A stretch of DNA of 64,000 bases from Erythroxylum novogranatense (GCA_029891385.1 CM057227.1:58653567-58717566), one strand, 5' to 3'; numbered from the stretch's first letter, positions 47,590 through 59,057 are shown. Program-made: numbers and translations. The notes: a model not told the origin generated them from the letters alone.

Positions 47590-49059
47590 AAACAAATGGT
47601 CATTCAGCATTACCGTATTTAAGTTCCGTATGATTTCCTTGAATCTAACTTCACACAAAGGTTTAATGAAGATATCTACCTATTGTTGATTCATCTCAAC
47701 AAACTATAGACTGATGATTCCTCTCTGTACATAATATCTAACTTCAATATGCTTTGTCCTCGAGTGTTGTATTGGATTCTTTGATAGATTGATAGCACTG
47801 GTGTTGTCACAAAAGATTAGAATTTGATCTTCTTGTATGGAGTAATCTTCTAACTAATACTTAATCCATAACGTTTGTGAACAACAACTTGTAGCTGACA
47901 TGTATTCAGCTTATGCAATAGATAGAGCAGTTGAACTTTTCCTTTTTCTTGACCATGAAATTAGATTATGATAAAAAAAAGTGATAACCTCCACTTGTAC
48001 TCTTTCTATCAATTCTATCTCCAGCATAATCAGCATCACAGTAGCTAATTAACCTGAAATCTTTACCTTTCTCATACATTAAACAAAGATCAGTAAAACT
48101 TGCCAAATATCTCAATATTCTTTTAACAACAATATAATGAGATTCTCTAGGATCTGCTTGAAATCTTGCACATAAACAATCACTAAACAATATATCAGGT
48201 TTGTTTACAGTTAGGTAAAGTAAAGAACTAATAATTCCTCTAAAGAGGGTTTGATCAACCTTTTTACCTATTTCATCCTTAGATAAAAGGATTGAAGGAT
48301 GCATAGGAGTTGACATAGGTTTAACCTTTTCCATTTTATATTTGACTAATAGTTCTTTGATGTATTTCTATTGATGAATAAAAATCTTTTCTTCGGTTTG
48401 TTTAATTTGTAAACTAAGGAAAAATTTCAGTTTACCCATCATACTCATTTCAAATTCACTTTTCATAAGATTTTCAAAACTAGAACATAACTTCTTAGAA
48501 GTTGCACCAAAAATAATATCATCGACATATATAAATATGTACTATAATGAAATCATTTTTAATACATTTTCTAAATAAATTTTTATCTACTTTTCCTCTA
48601 ACAAAGTCATTTCAAATCTAAAATGAACTTAGACAATCATATCAAACACGAGGTGCCTGTTTTAATCCATAGAAAGCTTTATGAAGTCTATAGACATAAT
48701 CTGGTTTAACAGTATCTTCAAAACCAGGAGGTTGCTTTACATAAACTTCTTCATCTATAAAACCATTCAAAAAATGCACTTTTCACATCTATTTGAAACA
48801 GTTTTATATCATAACAAACCGCATATGGAAGCAAAATCCTAATAGCTTCCAGTCTGGCTACAGGAGCATAGGTTTCATTATAGTCTATTCCTTCCTGTTG
48901 ATTATAGCCTTGATCTACTAATCTCACTTTGTTACGGTTTACTTTACTTGATTCATCTAGTTTATTTTTGAATACCCATCTGGTTCCTATAACATACTTA
49001 TTAGGTGGCCTAGGAACTAAAGACCAAATTTTTTTCCTTGTAAATTGATTTAACTCCTC
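47590..49059 (-). pseudogene. pol: Copia B reverse transcriptase and RNase H
   Basis: Minus-strand blocks in order: [44 protein letters not shown] near 48520 (intact YVDD), then the ORF 47966-48334 with MEKVKPMSTPMHPSILLSKD, LYLTVNKPDILFSDCLCARF and YCDADYAGDRIDRKSTSGGY (RNase H, aspartates kept). Near 47700-47950 come AEYMSATSCCSQTLWIKY, CDNTSAINLSKNPIQHS and KHIEVRYY, the C-terminal RNase H. Frameshifts and stops fragment it, especially around 48350-48650. Confidence 0.88.
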
Positions 49060-50234
49060 TTACATGGCTAGAATCCAAGCTTCATCTTGAAGAGCTTCAT
49101 CAATTTTTTTAGGTTCTAATTCAGAAACACAAGCTACATTTTCCTTTCTTCTAAATTTAGACCTAGTTCTCACTCCTTCTAAAGTTTTGCCTATAATCAG
49201 ATTTTCTAGGTGAGAGGTTTTATACTTCCAGTCTTTCCTAAGACTAAAGTTTTTAGGAATATCTTCTACCTTATCAAGTGGATCAACTAGAGGTGACATG
49301 TCTAGCTTATCAACTAAAGGAACAAATAGAGTTTCCTCATCAGAATCGTCTCTTCTATCTGGATGAGAATCATCATAAAACTTAACATGCATAGATTCTT
49401 CAACAGATTTAGAAACAAGATTATAAACTCTATAAGCTTTAGAAGACATTGAATATCCTGCAAAAATTCTTGAATTGATCTTAGAATCAAATTTATCCAA
49501 TTTTTCTTTTGTATTCAATATAGTGCATTTGCAACCAAAAGGATAGAAGTAAGAAATATTTGGCTTTCTTCCTTTCCATAACTCATATGGAGTTTTATTT
49601 AAAATAGGTCGTAGAAATACTCTATTTTGAATATAACAAGTTGTATTCATAGCTTCTGCCCAGAAATATTTAGGAAGATTCATTTCATATAGCATAATCC
49701 TTACCATTTCCTAAATAGTCTTGTTCTTTCTCTCTACAACTCCATTCTGTTGTGGAGTTTTAAGAGCAGAGAAATTATGAAAATTTTCATTTTCTTCACA
49801 AAACATTTTGAAATTTTCATTTTCAAATTCTCCACCATGATCACTCCTAATTCCAGCAATAGAAATTCCTTTTTCATTTTTTAACTTTTTGGATAGAACT
49901 TTAAGAACTTAAGAGATTCATCTTTATGTGATAAAAATAATATCCAACAGAACCTAGTGAAGTCATCAACAATTACGAGACCACAATTCTTTCTGTCAAG
50001 ACATAATGTTTTAGTTGGACTAAACAAATCTATATGTAACAACTCTAAAGTTCTAGATGAAGTGACAACGTTTTTAGAAGAGAAAGATTTTTTAACTTGT
50101 TTTCCTTTTTTACAACTTTCACAAAAGAAATCTTTGTTAAAACTTATTTTTGGTAAACCTCTTACCAAATCATGTCTAACCAATTTGGAAATATGTTTAA
50201 AACTAACATGAACTAGCTTTTTATGCCAAAACAA
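49060..50234 (-). pseudogene. pol: Copia B integrase
   Basis: ORF 49881-50234 has the HHCC-type finger (WHKKLVH, CESCKKGK) and the first catalytic Asp in LLHIDLFSPTKT. Between the ORFs lie IRSDHGGEFENENFKMF (second Asp) and PQQNGVVERKNKTI followed by a TAG. ORF 49060-49707 carries NLPKYFWAEAMNTTCYIQNR, NKTPYELWKGRKPNISYFYP, AYRVYNLVSKSVEESMHVKF and an acidic linker into RT. The three catalytic positions are present but in broken frames. Confidence 0.88.
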
Positions 50235-50539
50235 TTTTCCCTCATCTGTTGATATAAATATGAAATATTTTGACTTTTGAAATCCTCTAAATTAATCTTA
50301 TAGAGATTGTTTCGTCTCTTGGAAGAAAAGAATATGGAACCGTCCTTGTTTTTTACTACACAAGAATTTGGATTAAAGGATACTTAAAAACCAGAATCAC
50401 ATAATTGACTTACACTAATTAAATTATGCTTTAATCCTTCAACTAGCAGAACATTATCAATAAATGCAAATGAATCTTTGCCTATTTTGCTAATTCCAAC
50501 TATTTTACCTTACTGGTTGTCTCCAAAAGTTACTGATCC

Positions 50540-50640
50540 TCCTTACTAATTTTGGAGGTCTAGGAATATAGACCTTCTTTCCGTCATATGTCGCAAGCAT
50601 CCACTGTCTAAGTGCCATTGGTGCTGGTTGCTTTTTCTAA
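50540..50640 (-). pseudogene. Copia B aspartic protease remnant
   Basis: WHLDSGCLRHMT is readable on the minus strand near 50585-50620, the D-S-G active site and following H-M-T of copia proteases. Flanking sequence is interrupted by stops, for example before SIFLDLQN. Confidence 0.75.
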
Positions 50641-50741
50641 GAAGGGAGATCTGCAGTATATATTATATCTTTCTTAGGTACCCATATTTTCTTGGGTCCT
50701 TTAGGATTAGACTTACAATAATTCCTTGAATAATAAGAATA

Positions 50742-51026
50742 TTACTTCTTTTTCTTTTTGCTAGGAACAAAACTCTTATTATGACGAACATTACTATTAG
50801 TAAACCCTAAACCACTCTTATCCTTTGGATGTCTACATTTTCTAATCATATCATTCATCCTTTTTGTACTTTCAGTAAATGTTGATAAATCTGTTGAAAG
50901 ACTATTAATCCTTTGTTTCAATTGATTAATCTCCTCAGATCTATCCACAGTTACTTTCCTTTTCATATTGTCTACTTGTTTCTTAAGGTAGACAATTTCT
51001 TTCACTAACACTTTCGTGTTCTTCAA
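50742..51026 (-). pseudogene. gag: Copia B gag-pol linker with coiled coil
   Basis: Heptad-rich segment (KEIVYLKKQVDNMKRKV, EEINQLKQRINSLSTDL) followed by CRHPKDKSGLGFT, which is conserved between gag and protease in large plant copia elements. Equivalent in place to 4143-4466 of element A but not similar in sequence. Confidence 0.72.
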
Positions 51027-51238
51027 GATTTCAACAAATTTCTGTTTTAGAATCCTATATTATTTTAATATAGCATGCGAATCTTCTAATAATTCTAAAT
51101 ATGCCTCTTGAAGATCATTAAAGTTAGAAATTACCTCACCGTCGCATTCTTTTTCAGCTACCAAGCATATATTTGCTTATTTTGATGCTTCTAAATCGAA
51201 GTCCTATTCGGATGAGTCCAAATCTTCCCATGTTTCCA

Positions 51239-51914
51239 TCATGCTCTTTTTATTTTCTTTACTTTTCTTCTATTTTCTTTTGAGCAATGGACATTTAGAC
51301 TTATAATGTCATGGTTTGTTGCATTCGTAGCAGATGATAGACATTTCTCATTCTTGGCTTCTTTACTATTCTTTTTAAAAGAAAAGTCTTTATTTCCTTT
51401 TGCTTTCTTTTTCCACATCCTCCTAATCTTTCTTGAAAGAAAGGATAGTTCATCATCATCTTCACTTGAGCCTTGACCAGATTCACTGGCATCATCATTC
51501 TTGATTTCTTCAATCTTTAACGTTTTTGAAGATGTGCTTATACTTTTCTGGTTCTTTTGATTCTTTTGACCAGCCTTTAATGCAATAGACTTATCTCTTC
51601 TAGCTTTATCTTCAGCATCAAGCTCAACTTCATGTATCTTCAGTGAACCGAGCAATTAATCAAGCTTCAGCTTGCTTAAGTCCTTTGCCTCTTGTATTGC
51701 TATAACCTTGGGTCTCCATCTTTTAGGTAGACTTCTGAGAATCTTTCTGACATGATCTTGATTATCGTAGATTCTTCCAAGAGCTTTAAGTCCATTAACA
51801 ATTGTTTGAAATCGTCCAAACATCTGATAAATAGTCTCCTCATCTTTCATCTTGAACAAGAATACTGATCTTAGACTCTTTCACTTAATTTGTACCTTCA
51901 TGTGCAATGGATAA
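51239..51914 (-). pseudogene. gag: Copia B gag, central and zinc-knuckle part
   Basis: ORF 51656-51859 has DEETIYQMFGRFQTIVNGLK and VRKILRSLPKRWRPKVIAIQ, the conserved gag domain end. ORF 51239-51655 continues with a Ser/Lys-rich part. Near 51300 a knuckle reads CYECNKP, stop, HYKSKC, where a GGA-to-TGA change removed the glycine and stopped the frame. The gag is cut at 51915 by giant LTR copy iii; the N-terminus is at 56553-56884. Confidence 0.85.
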
Positions 51915-54900
51915 TGTTGGGACCCGATCCGGGAACCGGATCCCAACCGAAAAGCGGAATGGAAAGACGAAAAATCGAAAAGCGAGAAATCGCTAATCAG
52001 AATACAAATCGCATCATCGGAGCGAAACGAATACTTAGAAAATTGTGCATCGGAAATACGAATAACAAAGCGGAGAAACTCGAAGGCGTAATTCAATCGA
52101 ATGCGAATCGAAATAATCAAACTGAAACAAACACCGACATCCGTTTCAAACATGAAGCATAGCAAACTCATCGCGTTGGAAACCTTACGACATTTCAAAT
52201 CCGGTATAAAATTTTTTTTCCTCTTATTCATTCCTTTTCTCTTTAATCAATCTCATTCAAATCATAACCATTCCATACAATTCCCTTTTTGGAAACTCAT
52301 CCTCACCAATTTCAATTCACTTAATTCATCTTAATCATTTCTTATACAATCATATAAATCCTCAAACTCATTTCTTTAAACCCATTTTACCGAAATTTCG
52401 CAGATAACGATCAGTATTTTGACAGCCAAAAATTTAAAACCAAAGAAACGCACTTCTAATACATAATTCAATAGCATGAAGGCAACATCGGACCTCCCGT
52501 CCGCATCCAAACACCAAATAGAAACACAATCTTAGTTCTAAACACTTCATCATTCCAATCCATAATACATCTCAACTCAAATATTCACAATTCAATCACA
52601 AGCCATTCATATACATTCCAATTGCCATTTATATCCATCTCAATTCAAATTTACGCACAAAATCTATTCCACAATCATACATAACTCATAACCGAAATAC
52701 ATCGTAAATTTACATAATGACTTTTCAAGCCATAAACAAAAGCAATACATAATCCATAAACCTTTTTCACAACTTCAAAACTAAACTCCAACATTACACA
52801 TAAAACAAGCATACAAAAACTATCGGGTTGACATCATACTCGTCTTCCATCTGATCTCCTGCGTGAAAACCTGGAGATGGGGATGAAAGGGGGTGAGCTC
52901 GGAAGCTCGTGGATAATAAATTTATAAACTGAACAATAAGCGGAAAAATCTTTTATTTTTCAAACTTTTCAAACATTTCCCATTTAAGAATTTCTCCAAA
53001 AACTCATTTTCAAACTTTTCAATTTCATCAACACTTTCTCAGATTTTTCTCAAAATTTTCATTTGTTTCAAAACATTTATATCCAGTTTTAGGAATTTCA
53101 TGCTTGAAAAATTTACTTTCTCATTCCTCAAAATCTCAAACCTTTTTCAAAACATGCACAGTCTTAAACATGAATGCATCACATCATAGTGTATCACATC
53201 ATAATCAAATTAAAAACACATAACACATTAGAATTGGTTTGGTTCGGTCCTAACAGACGTCTTGCACATTCCTCATAAGATAATGTTCTATGCAATTGCG
53301 TGAATGAGGGAGTCCGAGATCGAACTCCTATGCCACTAGCAGGCAGCCGGAGAAGGCTTAAACAGTAGAGACAATGACTCACAAAAGGACTGACTAAACC
53401 CACTTAACACATAACGAAAACGGAATTCAGATTGCCCGAAGGCACTTTTCGAAAATCTTGATTTTTTTACCTTTTTCAACTCATATCATCAAATTGTGTC
53501 ATAGATGACACAAGCATATATCCACATAATTGCACATAATCAATCTAATGCAATTCACGAAATCACATATCAATATATGCACTAATTCTTTAAATCATTC
53601 AAATCATAAATCACATAATTTGAAAACCATGAAATTCATAAGTCTTGTATTTTCTAAAACTCTTTTACTCCTTTGAAATCATAATTTCAAACATTTACAT
53701 CCTTTTTCAAACATTTTATCCATAATAATTTATCAAAATCAAATTTTGCTTTCTTTAATTTTCAAAATTCACATTTAGCTTATAATTCAATAAATAAATA
53801 TACTACCCACCTCATATCCATGCTAACATCTTGTCCAATGCTTCAATTTGACCTTTTCTCCTTTCTTCCTTCCAATTGAAAATTCCTAAATCAATTTCAT
53901 CAAAATTTAATCTCATAAATAACTTAATCCTTCAATTTGATGCATAAGTCATCAATTCTTACTAATTCCAAGATAGTTACATCACTAATTCCAAAAACCC
54001 CCAAATTACAAATTGAACCTAAATCAATCCAATCAAATTCAATATCATAATTAACTTAATTTCTCAAATTGAACTTAGGAAATATCAATTCCTCTCATAT
54101 TCAAACTATTTCAATCTCCAATTTTTCAAAATTCCCAATTTTTAAAATTGGCCTAAACCAATTTGCACAAATTCAATATCATAAAACATAATTTCTTCAA
54201 AATTGATTCCATAATTCATCAATTCATGCTATTATTGATGATTCTACACCATTAATTCACAAAATCCCCAAATTCTAAATTAAGCCTAAAACCCCAAGTT
54301 ACAATTTTTCAAATTAAACTTCACCTAAAGCATAAACATCAAAATTAACTTAGGATATCTCAAATTCATCACTAATTCAAGCTATCTAAATCATCAATTT
54401 TAAAAACCCCCAAATTTCACTATTCATCATCTTCTTCACTAAGCTTTCTCTCTCTAGAATCTTCCATAACCAAAATTAAACATAACCTAAGGCAAAAATA
54501 ACAAAATCAACTTCATAAATCACAAACCCAAGTCCTTATCCATGTTTCTAAACCAAAAATTCATCAAAAACTCAAAGTTGAAAATTTTCTCTTACCTTTT
54601 TCTCCTTCTATTTTCGGATTTCTTGGTTCCCAAAGCTAGCTTTCTTCATTCTCCATGTTTTTCCTTTGAAACCAAGCAAAACTCAAACTCAAAGACCTAA
54701 AATTTTCGACATCTCACTTTCTCTTTCTTCTTTCTCCATACGAAAACTTCTTCTCTCCATTCTCTTCTTATCCTTTCTTTTCTTCTTGAATAATCGTGGT
54801 TCTTCTCTTCCCCAACGACATCCTTTAACTTTATAAAAATGCCATGTCATTTAAAATTTGAGTAAAGACCAAAATGCCCCTAACATGTTATTTTAAGTCA

Positions 54901-56552
54901 TGCTCACTTGCGGATTGATTCGCACTATCAATTTGAAGGAATTTGTCCAAACTTGCTTCTAGAGAAATGTTCCTCTCAATCATATGAATCCAACGCCACT
55001 GACCGCGCTCAATTCGGATCACTACACCAAAAGTTATGCACAAAACAGTTCGGATATATCCATATTCTAACACATTTTCCATGTACGATTATTTCCTTCA
55101 AGAAATTTATATTCTTAAACCAATAATTGAAACTCAATGTCTTCATAAAAATTGTAGCCTTATGTCTCAAGTTTAATTCAAAACAAGAATCGTCTCATTT
55201 CGATTCCCAGATCAAAAGTTATGTTCAAAATACTCTCAGATGTTCCTAATCCAAAAATTACACTCTAATCCGAACTTACATTCATAATTCGAAGGTCTTA
55301 GGGGCAAAATTGACATTTCATTTCTTCATATGATTTGTATCCCCTTGTCTTATCTTTATTTCGCCTCAAGAATCACTTCAATTGGATCTCTGTAGATCCC
55401 GAATGTCTCAAACTACTGAACTAGGTTCGGAAAATTTCCCGACTCATTTTGATTAAATTAATCACCATTAATTTAATCTCAAAAATTCATAATTTTCCAT
55501 AAGGATGTAGATAATTGTCTTACGAATCCAACGCGGCAAGAATCAACTCAATCGGATGTCGGACGGAAAAGATATAAGCAAAATAGTGAACAAAGGTCGG
55601 ATTTGAGAAAGTAAAGTCAAGAAAACCAAAGAATCAAAACGGCGTCGTGCGGGCGAGATCGCCCTGGTGATGCGGGCGGAACGCGCGCCATCGCGAGGGC
55701 GATGTGTCGCCCTAGCGATGAGTCGCCCTAGCGACTGGGATACTTCATTATTCTTTTTTTTTTACAAAAAAAATCCGAAACTTTCAAAATTCATAACTCT
55801 TACTCCCGAACTCCAATTTTGATAAACTTAGTCTCTATAGAAAGCTTAAAGGAAGCTCTACATCTTCTATGAAGGACATAAAAAACAATTCGACTCCTAA
55901 GGGAGTCCATTTTTCGGTCAAAGATACTATCCTCTAATAATCATGCTAAAACCACAATATAAACTTGTAAAAATCATAACTTATTATTCCGAGATCGAAA
56001 ATTTTCATACTTTATATCGAAGTAAAGATCAAAACAAACCTTTCAATTTTCATGAAGAACATCAAAGCTCAATTAACCTCTAACTAGGTTAATTTCTCAG
56101 TCAAAGTTTCAACCATAATAAAAGTCAAACCTTTCAAACATAAACTTTGACTGATCATAACTTCCACTCCCGATATCGAAAAATTGCAAACTTTATGGCT
56201 ACAGAAAGCTCTTAACGTAACCTACAAGTTTCCAGAAGACCATGTTCTCAAATTATGCCTAAATCAAAAGTCAATTTTCAAAGGCCAAAAAGTCAACTAT
56301 TTCACAAATTTTCATATTTTCACACTTTTTCTTTTCAGTCATGATTTTCAACTTAATTTCAATCAACTCATCTACTTAATTTCATAAACCATACCAATCC
56401 ACTCAAAACTCCAAAGATATCAAAATCAAATCATTTCTTTTCTTCTCAATATTCTTTAAATTTTAAGCCATCTATTATACAATACATTCACCAAGCACTC
56501 CTTAAATTTCATTTTCATAATTTAAATTTCACTCAAAGATCGGGGTCCAACA
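51915..56552 (-). mobile_element. Giant non-coding LTR-like element, copy iii
   Basis: A 4638 bp insertion with a perfect target duplication GATAA (51910-51914 and 56553-56557). The plus strand starts TGTTGGGACCCGATC and ends GATCGGGGTCCAACA, a near-perfect 15-base inverted repeat. A hairpin follows the start (GATCCGGGAACCGGATC at about 51925-51941). It splits copia B gag, whose frame resumes across the empty site. No retroelement coding sequence was found. Best preserved of the three copies in its ends. Confidence 0.88.
55636..55742. repeat. GC-rich palindrome island in giant LTR copy iii
   Basis: CpG-rich block with GCGAGATCGCCCTGG, GCCATCGCGAGGGCGATG, GTCGCCCTAGCGATG and GTCGCCCTAGCGAC. 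The flanks (CGGATGTCGGACGGAA before, ACTCTTACTCCCGAACTCC after) match copies i and ii. Copy ii has no island and copy i has a different motif. Confidence 0.82.
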
Positions 56553-56884
56553 GATAATGTGTCCCACATCTCCTTTGCAGATACACATCCATGAACCTTG
56601 TCATATTCACTTCTGCTTAGGGCACAACTTAGAAAGAATTCAGCCTTTGAATTCAATTGAAATCAAGCTTTCTGATCGATTGACCATTTATCACGAGAGA
56701 TGATATTGCCTTCATCATCTGTTGGTAATATGCACCAATCTTTGATGATATCCCAAAGATCAATATGTGTGGATTCTATGAATAGCCGCATCTTGCTCCT
56801 CCAATAATGATAATCCTCACCATTGAATGCAGGAGGTCTTGTGACCAAGGCACCTTCAGCTATAAAAACATATGATTTAGCCAT
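56553..56884 (-). pseudogene. gag: Copia B gag N-terminus
   Basis: ATG at 56884, 44 bases past the primer site. TRPPAFNGEDYHYWRSKMRL is the DUF4219-type gag opening, followed by DLWDIIKDWCILPTDDEGNI. After 56663 a stop interrupts, but gag-like sequence (SRSEYDKVHGCVSAKEMWDT) continues to the insertion point of copy iii. Confidence 0.87.
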
Positions 56885-56928
56885 GGATCTTTTTCCTCAC
56901 TCTGTGACAATGTTTCTTCGAAACCTTT

Positions 56929-56939
56929 CTCTAATACCA
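56929..56939 (-). promoter_or_regulatory. Primer binding site of copia B (initiator tRNA-Met, one change)
   Basis: The minus strand reads TGGTATTAGAG, one C-to-T change from TGGTATCAGAG, two bases after the LTR end at 56942. Confidence 0.82.
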
Positions 56940-57784
56940 ACTGAATTAAATCACTTGTTAATATAGAAATCCGATATGATATGTAAACTACAAAAGAAAG
57001 GGGGTTGAATTATGTAATCTGTTTGAAAATATTAATCTTTTGGACTTTTTGAATTTCTTTACAAAAATTCAAATGATTACTAAAATACTTTGCTAGAGTT
57101 GATAAGCAATGCAATCACAAGTAATATTATCTACTCGTCTAACAACAAGAAAAGTAAAAGATAAGGGTTAGAGAATAGACATTGCGATTTTATACTGGTT
57201 CACCCCAAACCTTAGGCTATGTCCAGTCCTCAGAGTTAGTCTAAGATTTCACTATATTTTTCAAATTTACAAGTATTCTTTCTACACTTGTAGAGCCTCT
57301 TCAGGTCTCTCTCACTAAGTATTCTTTATCAATTGTATTAGTCTCTCCAAGCTCTAGCCTTCCTTTCTCTCTCTAAGAAAAGTTTTTTTTAGTTTTAAGT
57401 TACAGAGGTATTTGCTCACTTCTTTCTCACTTTGAATATAGAATTTTTTCTAATGTATGTATATGTATCGTATATTAGTTTTCGACTAGAACTAGTATTT
57501 ATAGCCTAATTCTCCAACTGTCTTTTTGAAAAATGTTTCTTAAATCTTCTAGAAATGGTTATTAGTTGAGTACTGTAACTAACTCCAACTAACTGGCTGA
57601 CGTTTTAGAATATCTTCCTTTTGTATCGTCTGGAATAATGCTTCTTCTTTTATTACATTTTGTCTGTTGTCATGTTTAGTTTGGTATTACGCTTCGTCTG
57701 ATATCGCGCTTCGTTTGATGTCGCGTTTCATTTTATGTAGTGCTTCGTCTTGTGTAACGCTTCTCCTTGTGTAGCACTTTGTCT

Positions 57785-58844
57785 TGAAGTGAATTACACG
57801 TAATTACAATGCTTATTATACGATGTATAAATGCACAAGAAGGGGGGTTGAATTGTGTATTTCCCCTTTTTGAAAAATCTTCAAAATCGTTTTGTCAAAA
57901 GAAAAACTTGTTCTTTTCACAAGAACTACTGTAAATCAAAGTTAATCGTATTCTCGAAAACTTGTTTGAAAACTAGCTAAAAACAAAACTTTGAACGATA
58001 AGAGAGATAAGGATAGAGAGAAGCTGACACGGTAATTTTTATACTATTTCACCCCAAACCGTAGGCTATGTCCAGTCCGCAGATGTCTTTCGGAGATTTC
58101 ACTATCTCTCAACAACTTTACAAATATTCTTTCTTTCTAAACCTCTTCAGGTCTCTTTACACTCAGTATTCTTTTACTCTTAGCCTCTGTAAGCTATCTG
58201 TACTACTTTCTTACAGAAAGATGTCTCGAGCTTCGTTACAGTAAGATAGCTCTAGCTATTTGCACAATAAACTCTCAAGTAAGCTTTTTAACATTCACGT
58301 ATATGTATATCAACTAACTTTGCAATCTTCGACTTCGACTCATATTTATAGCCTTCGTCTGTAAGTGCTTCTTGAATATTGCTTCTTGATTCTTGAAAGA
58401 AATGGTTATTCAGTTGAGTTCTATAACTAACTCGAACTGACTCTTGATTTGCTTCCGTCTATTTTTCATTGTCTGCTTTTTCTTTCATCTGTTTTTGGCT
58501 TCCGTCTGCTTTTCGCTTCCATCTGCTTTTGCTTCCATCTACTTTCCAATATCTTCCATCTGTATTTCTTCTTTAGTCTGTTTTTTAACATCCGTCTGCT
58601 TTTCTATCTTCCATATGCTTTTCTATCTTCCGTCTGCTTTTCATCTTCGTCTGCTTTTTATTCTCCGTTTGTTTTTCAATCTTCCGTCTGCTTTTCATCT
58701 TCGTCTGCTTTTTATTCTCCGTCTGTTTTTCATTCTTCCATCTGCTTTTTATTCTCCATCTGCTTTTCATTCTCCGTCTGTTTTTCAACCTTCATTATTT
58801 GTACTTCATCAAATTCATTAATGTAAATTCATTTTGACTTAACA
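57785..58844 (-). mobile_element. Solo LTR F (copia, related to B) nested in the B 5' LTR
   Basis: 1060 bp. The plus strand starts TGAAGTGAATTACACG and ends GACTTAACA, the same terminal word as LTR B. It contains GGGGGGTTGAATTGTG and a TATTTCACCCCAAACC block related to B. Flanks TGTCT (57780-57784) and CATCT (58845-58849) are both one deamination away from CGTCT, the sequence of the 17 bp repeat it entered. The other LTR of B lacks it. Confidence 0.82.
58447..58797. repeat. 17-18 bp tandem repeat array in LTR F
   Basis: About 18-20 degenerate units of CTTCCGTCTGCTTTTCAT across 350 bases, with two near-identical larger blocks (around 58625-58665 and 58685-58725). Long ORFs over it are repeat artefacts. 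The CGTCTG core is shared with the B array, the rest is not. Confidence 0.9.
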
Positions 58845-59057
58845 CATCTAATATAACATTTCATTTGATATCGCACTTCATCTGATATCGCACTTTGTTT
58901 GACGTTAACTGCGTACCTTCTGAGTTGATTAAGTGTTACTCATATTTTTTTGCACACTGAACAAATTTATCAAAACAGTTCATACATTTCTAAGATTATT
59001 ATTATTTGATTGTAAACAAAATTAATAAAAGAGAAGTCTTCTTGACTTAACATTCTC

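Larger units (their letters stand above)
41979..59052 (-). mobile_element. Copia element B, near complete, with three nested insertions
   Basis: LTRs at 41979-43009 and 56942-59052 are flanked by a perfect target duplication TTCTC (41974-41978 and 59053-59057). Minus-strand order is 5' LTR, Met primer site, gag, protease, integrase, RT, RNase H, an extra ORF, polypurine tract, 3' LTR. Removing F (57785-58844), giant LTR copy iii (51915-56552) and D1 (45400-46875), each with its own duplication, leaves about 9.9 kb. The size and the extra ORF between pol and the 3' LTR fit a Sirevirus-like copia. Stops in gag and integrase make it inactive. Confidence 0.9.
56942..59052 (-). mobile_element. 5' LTR of copia B, split by solo LTR F
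   Basis: 2111 bp including the 1060 bp F insertion; the remainder (about 1046 bp) aligns end to end with 41979-43009. The outer end GACTTAACA is followed by the target copy TTCTC at 59053-59057. Confidence 0.88.

Noticed and set aside
58444..58826. Two overlapping 125-residue ORFs and a 67-residue reverse ORF
   Set aside because: They translate the 17-18 bp tandem array of LTR F in different frames; the periodic amino-acid pattern is a repeat artefact.
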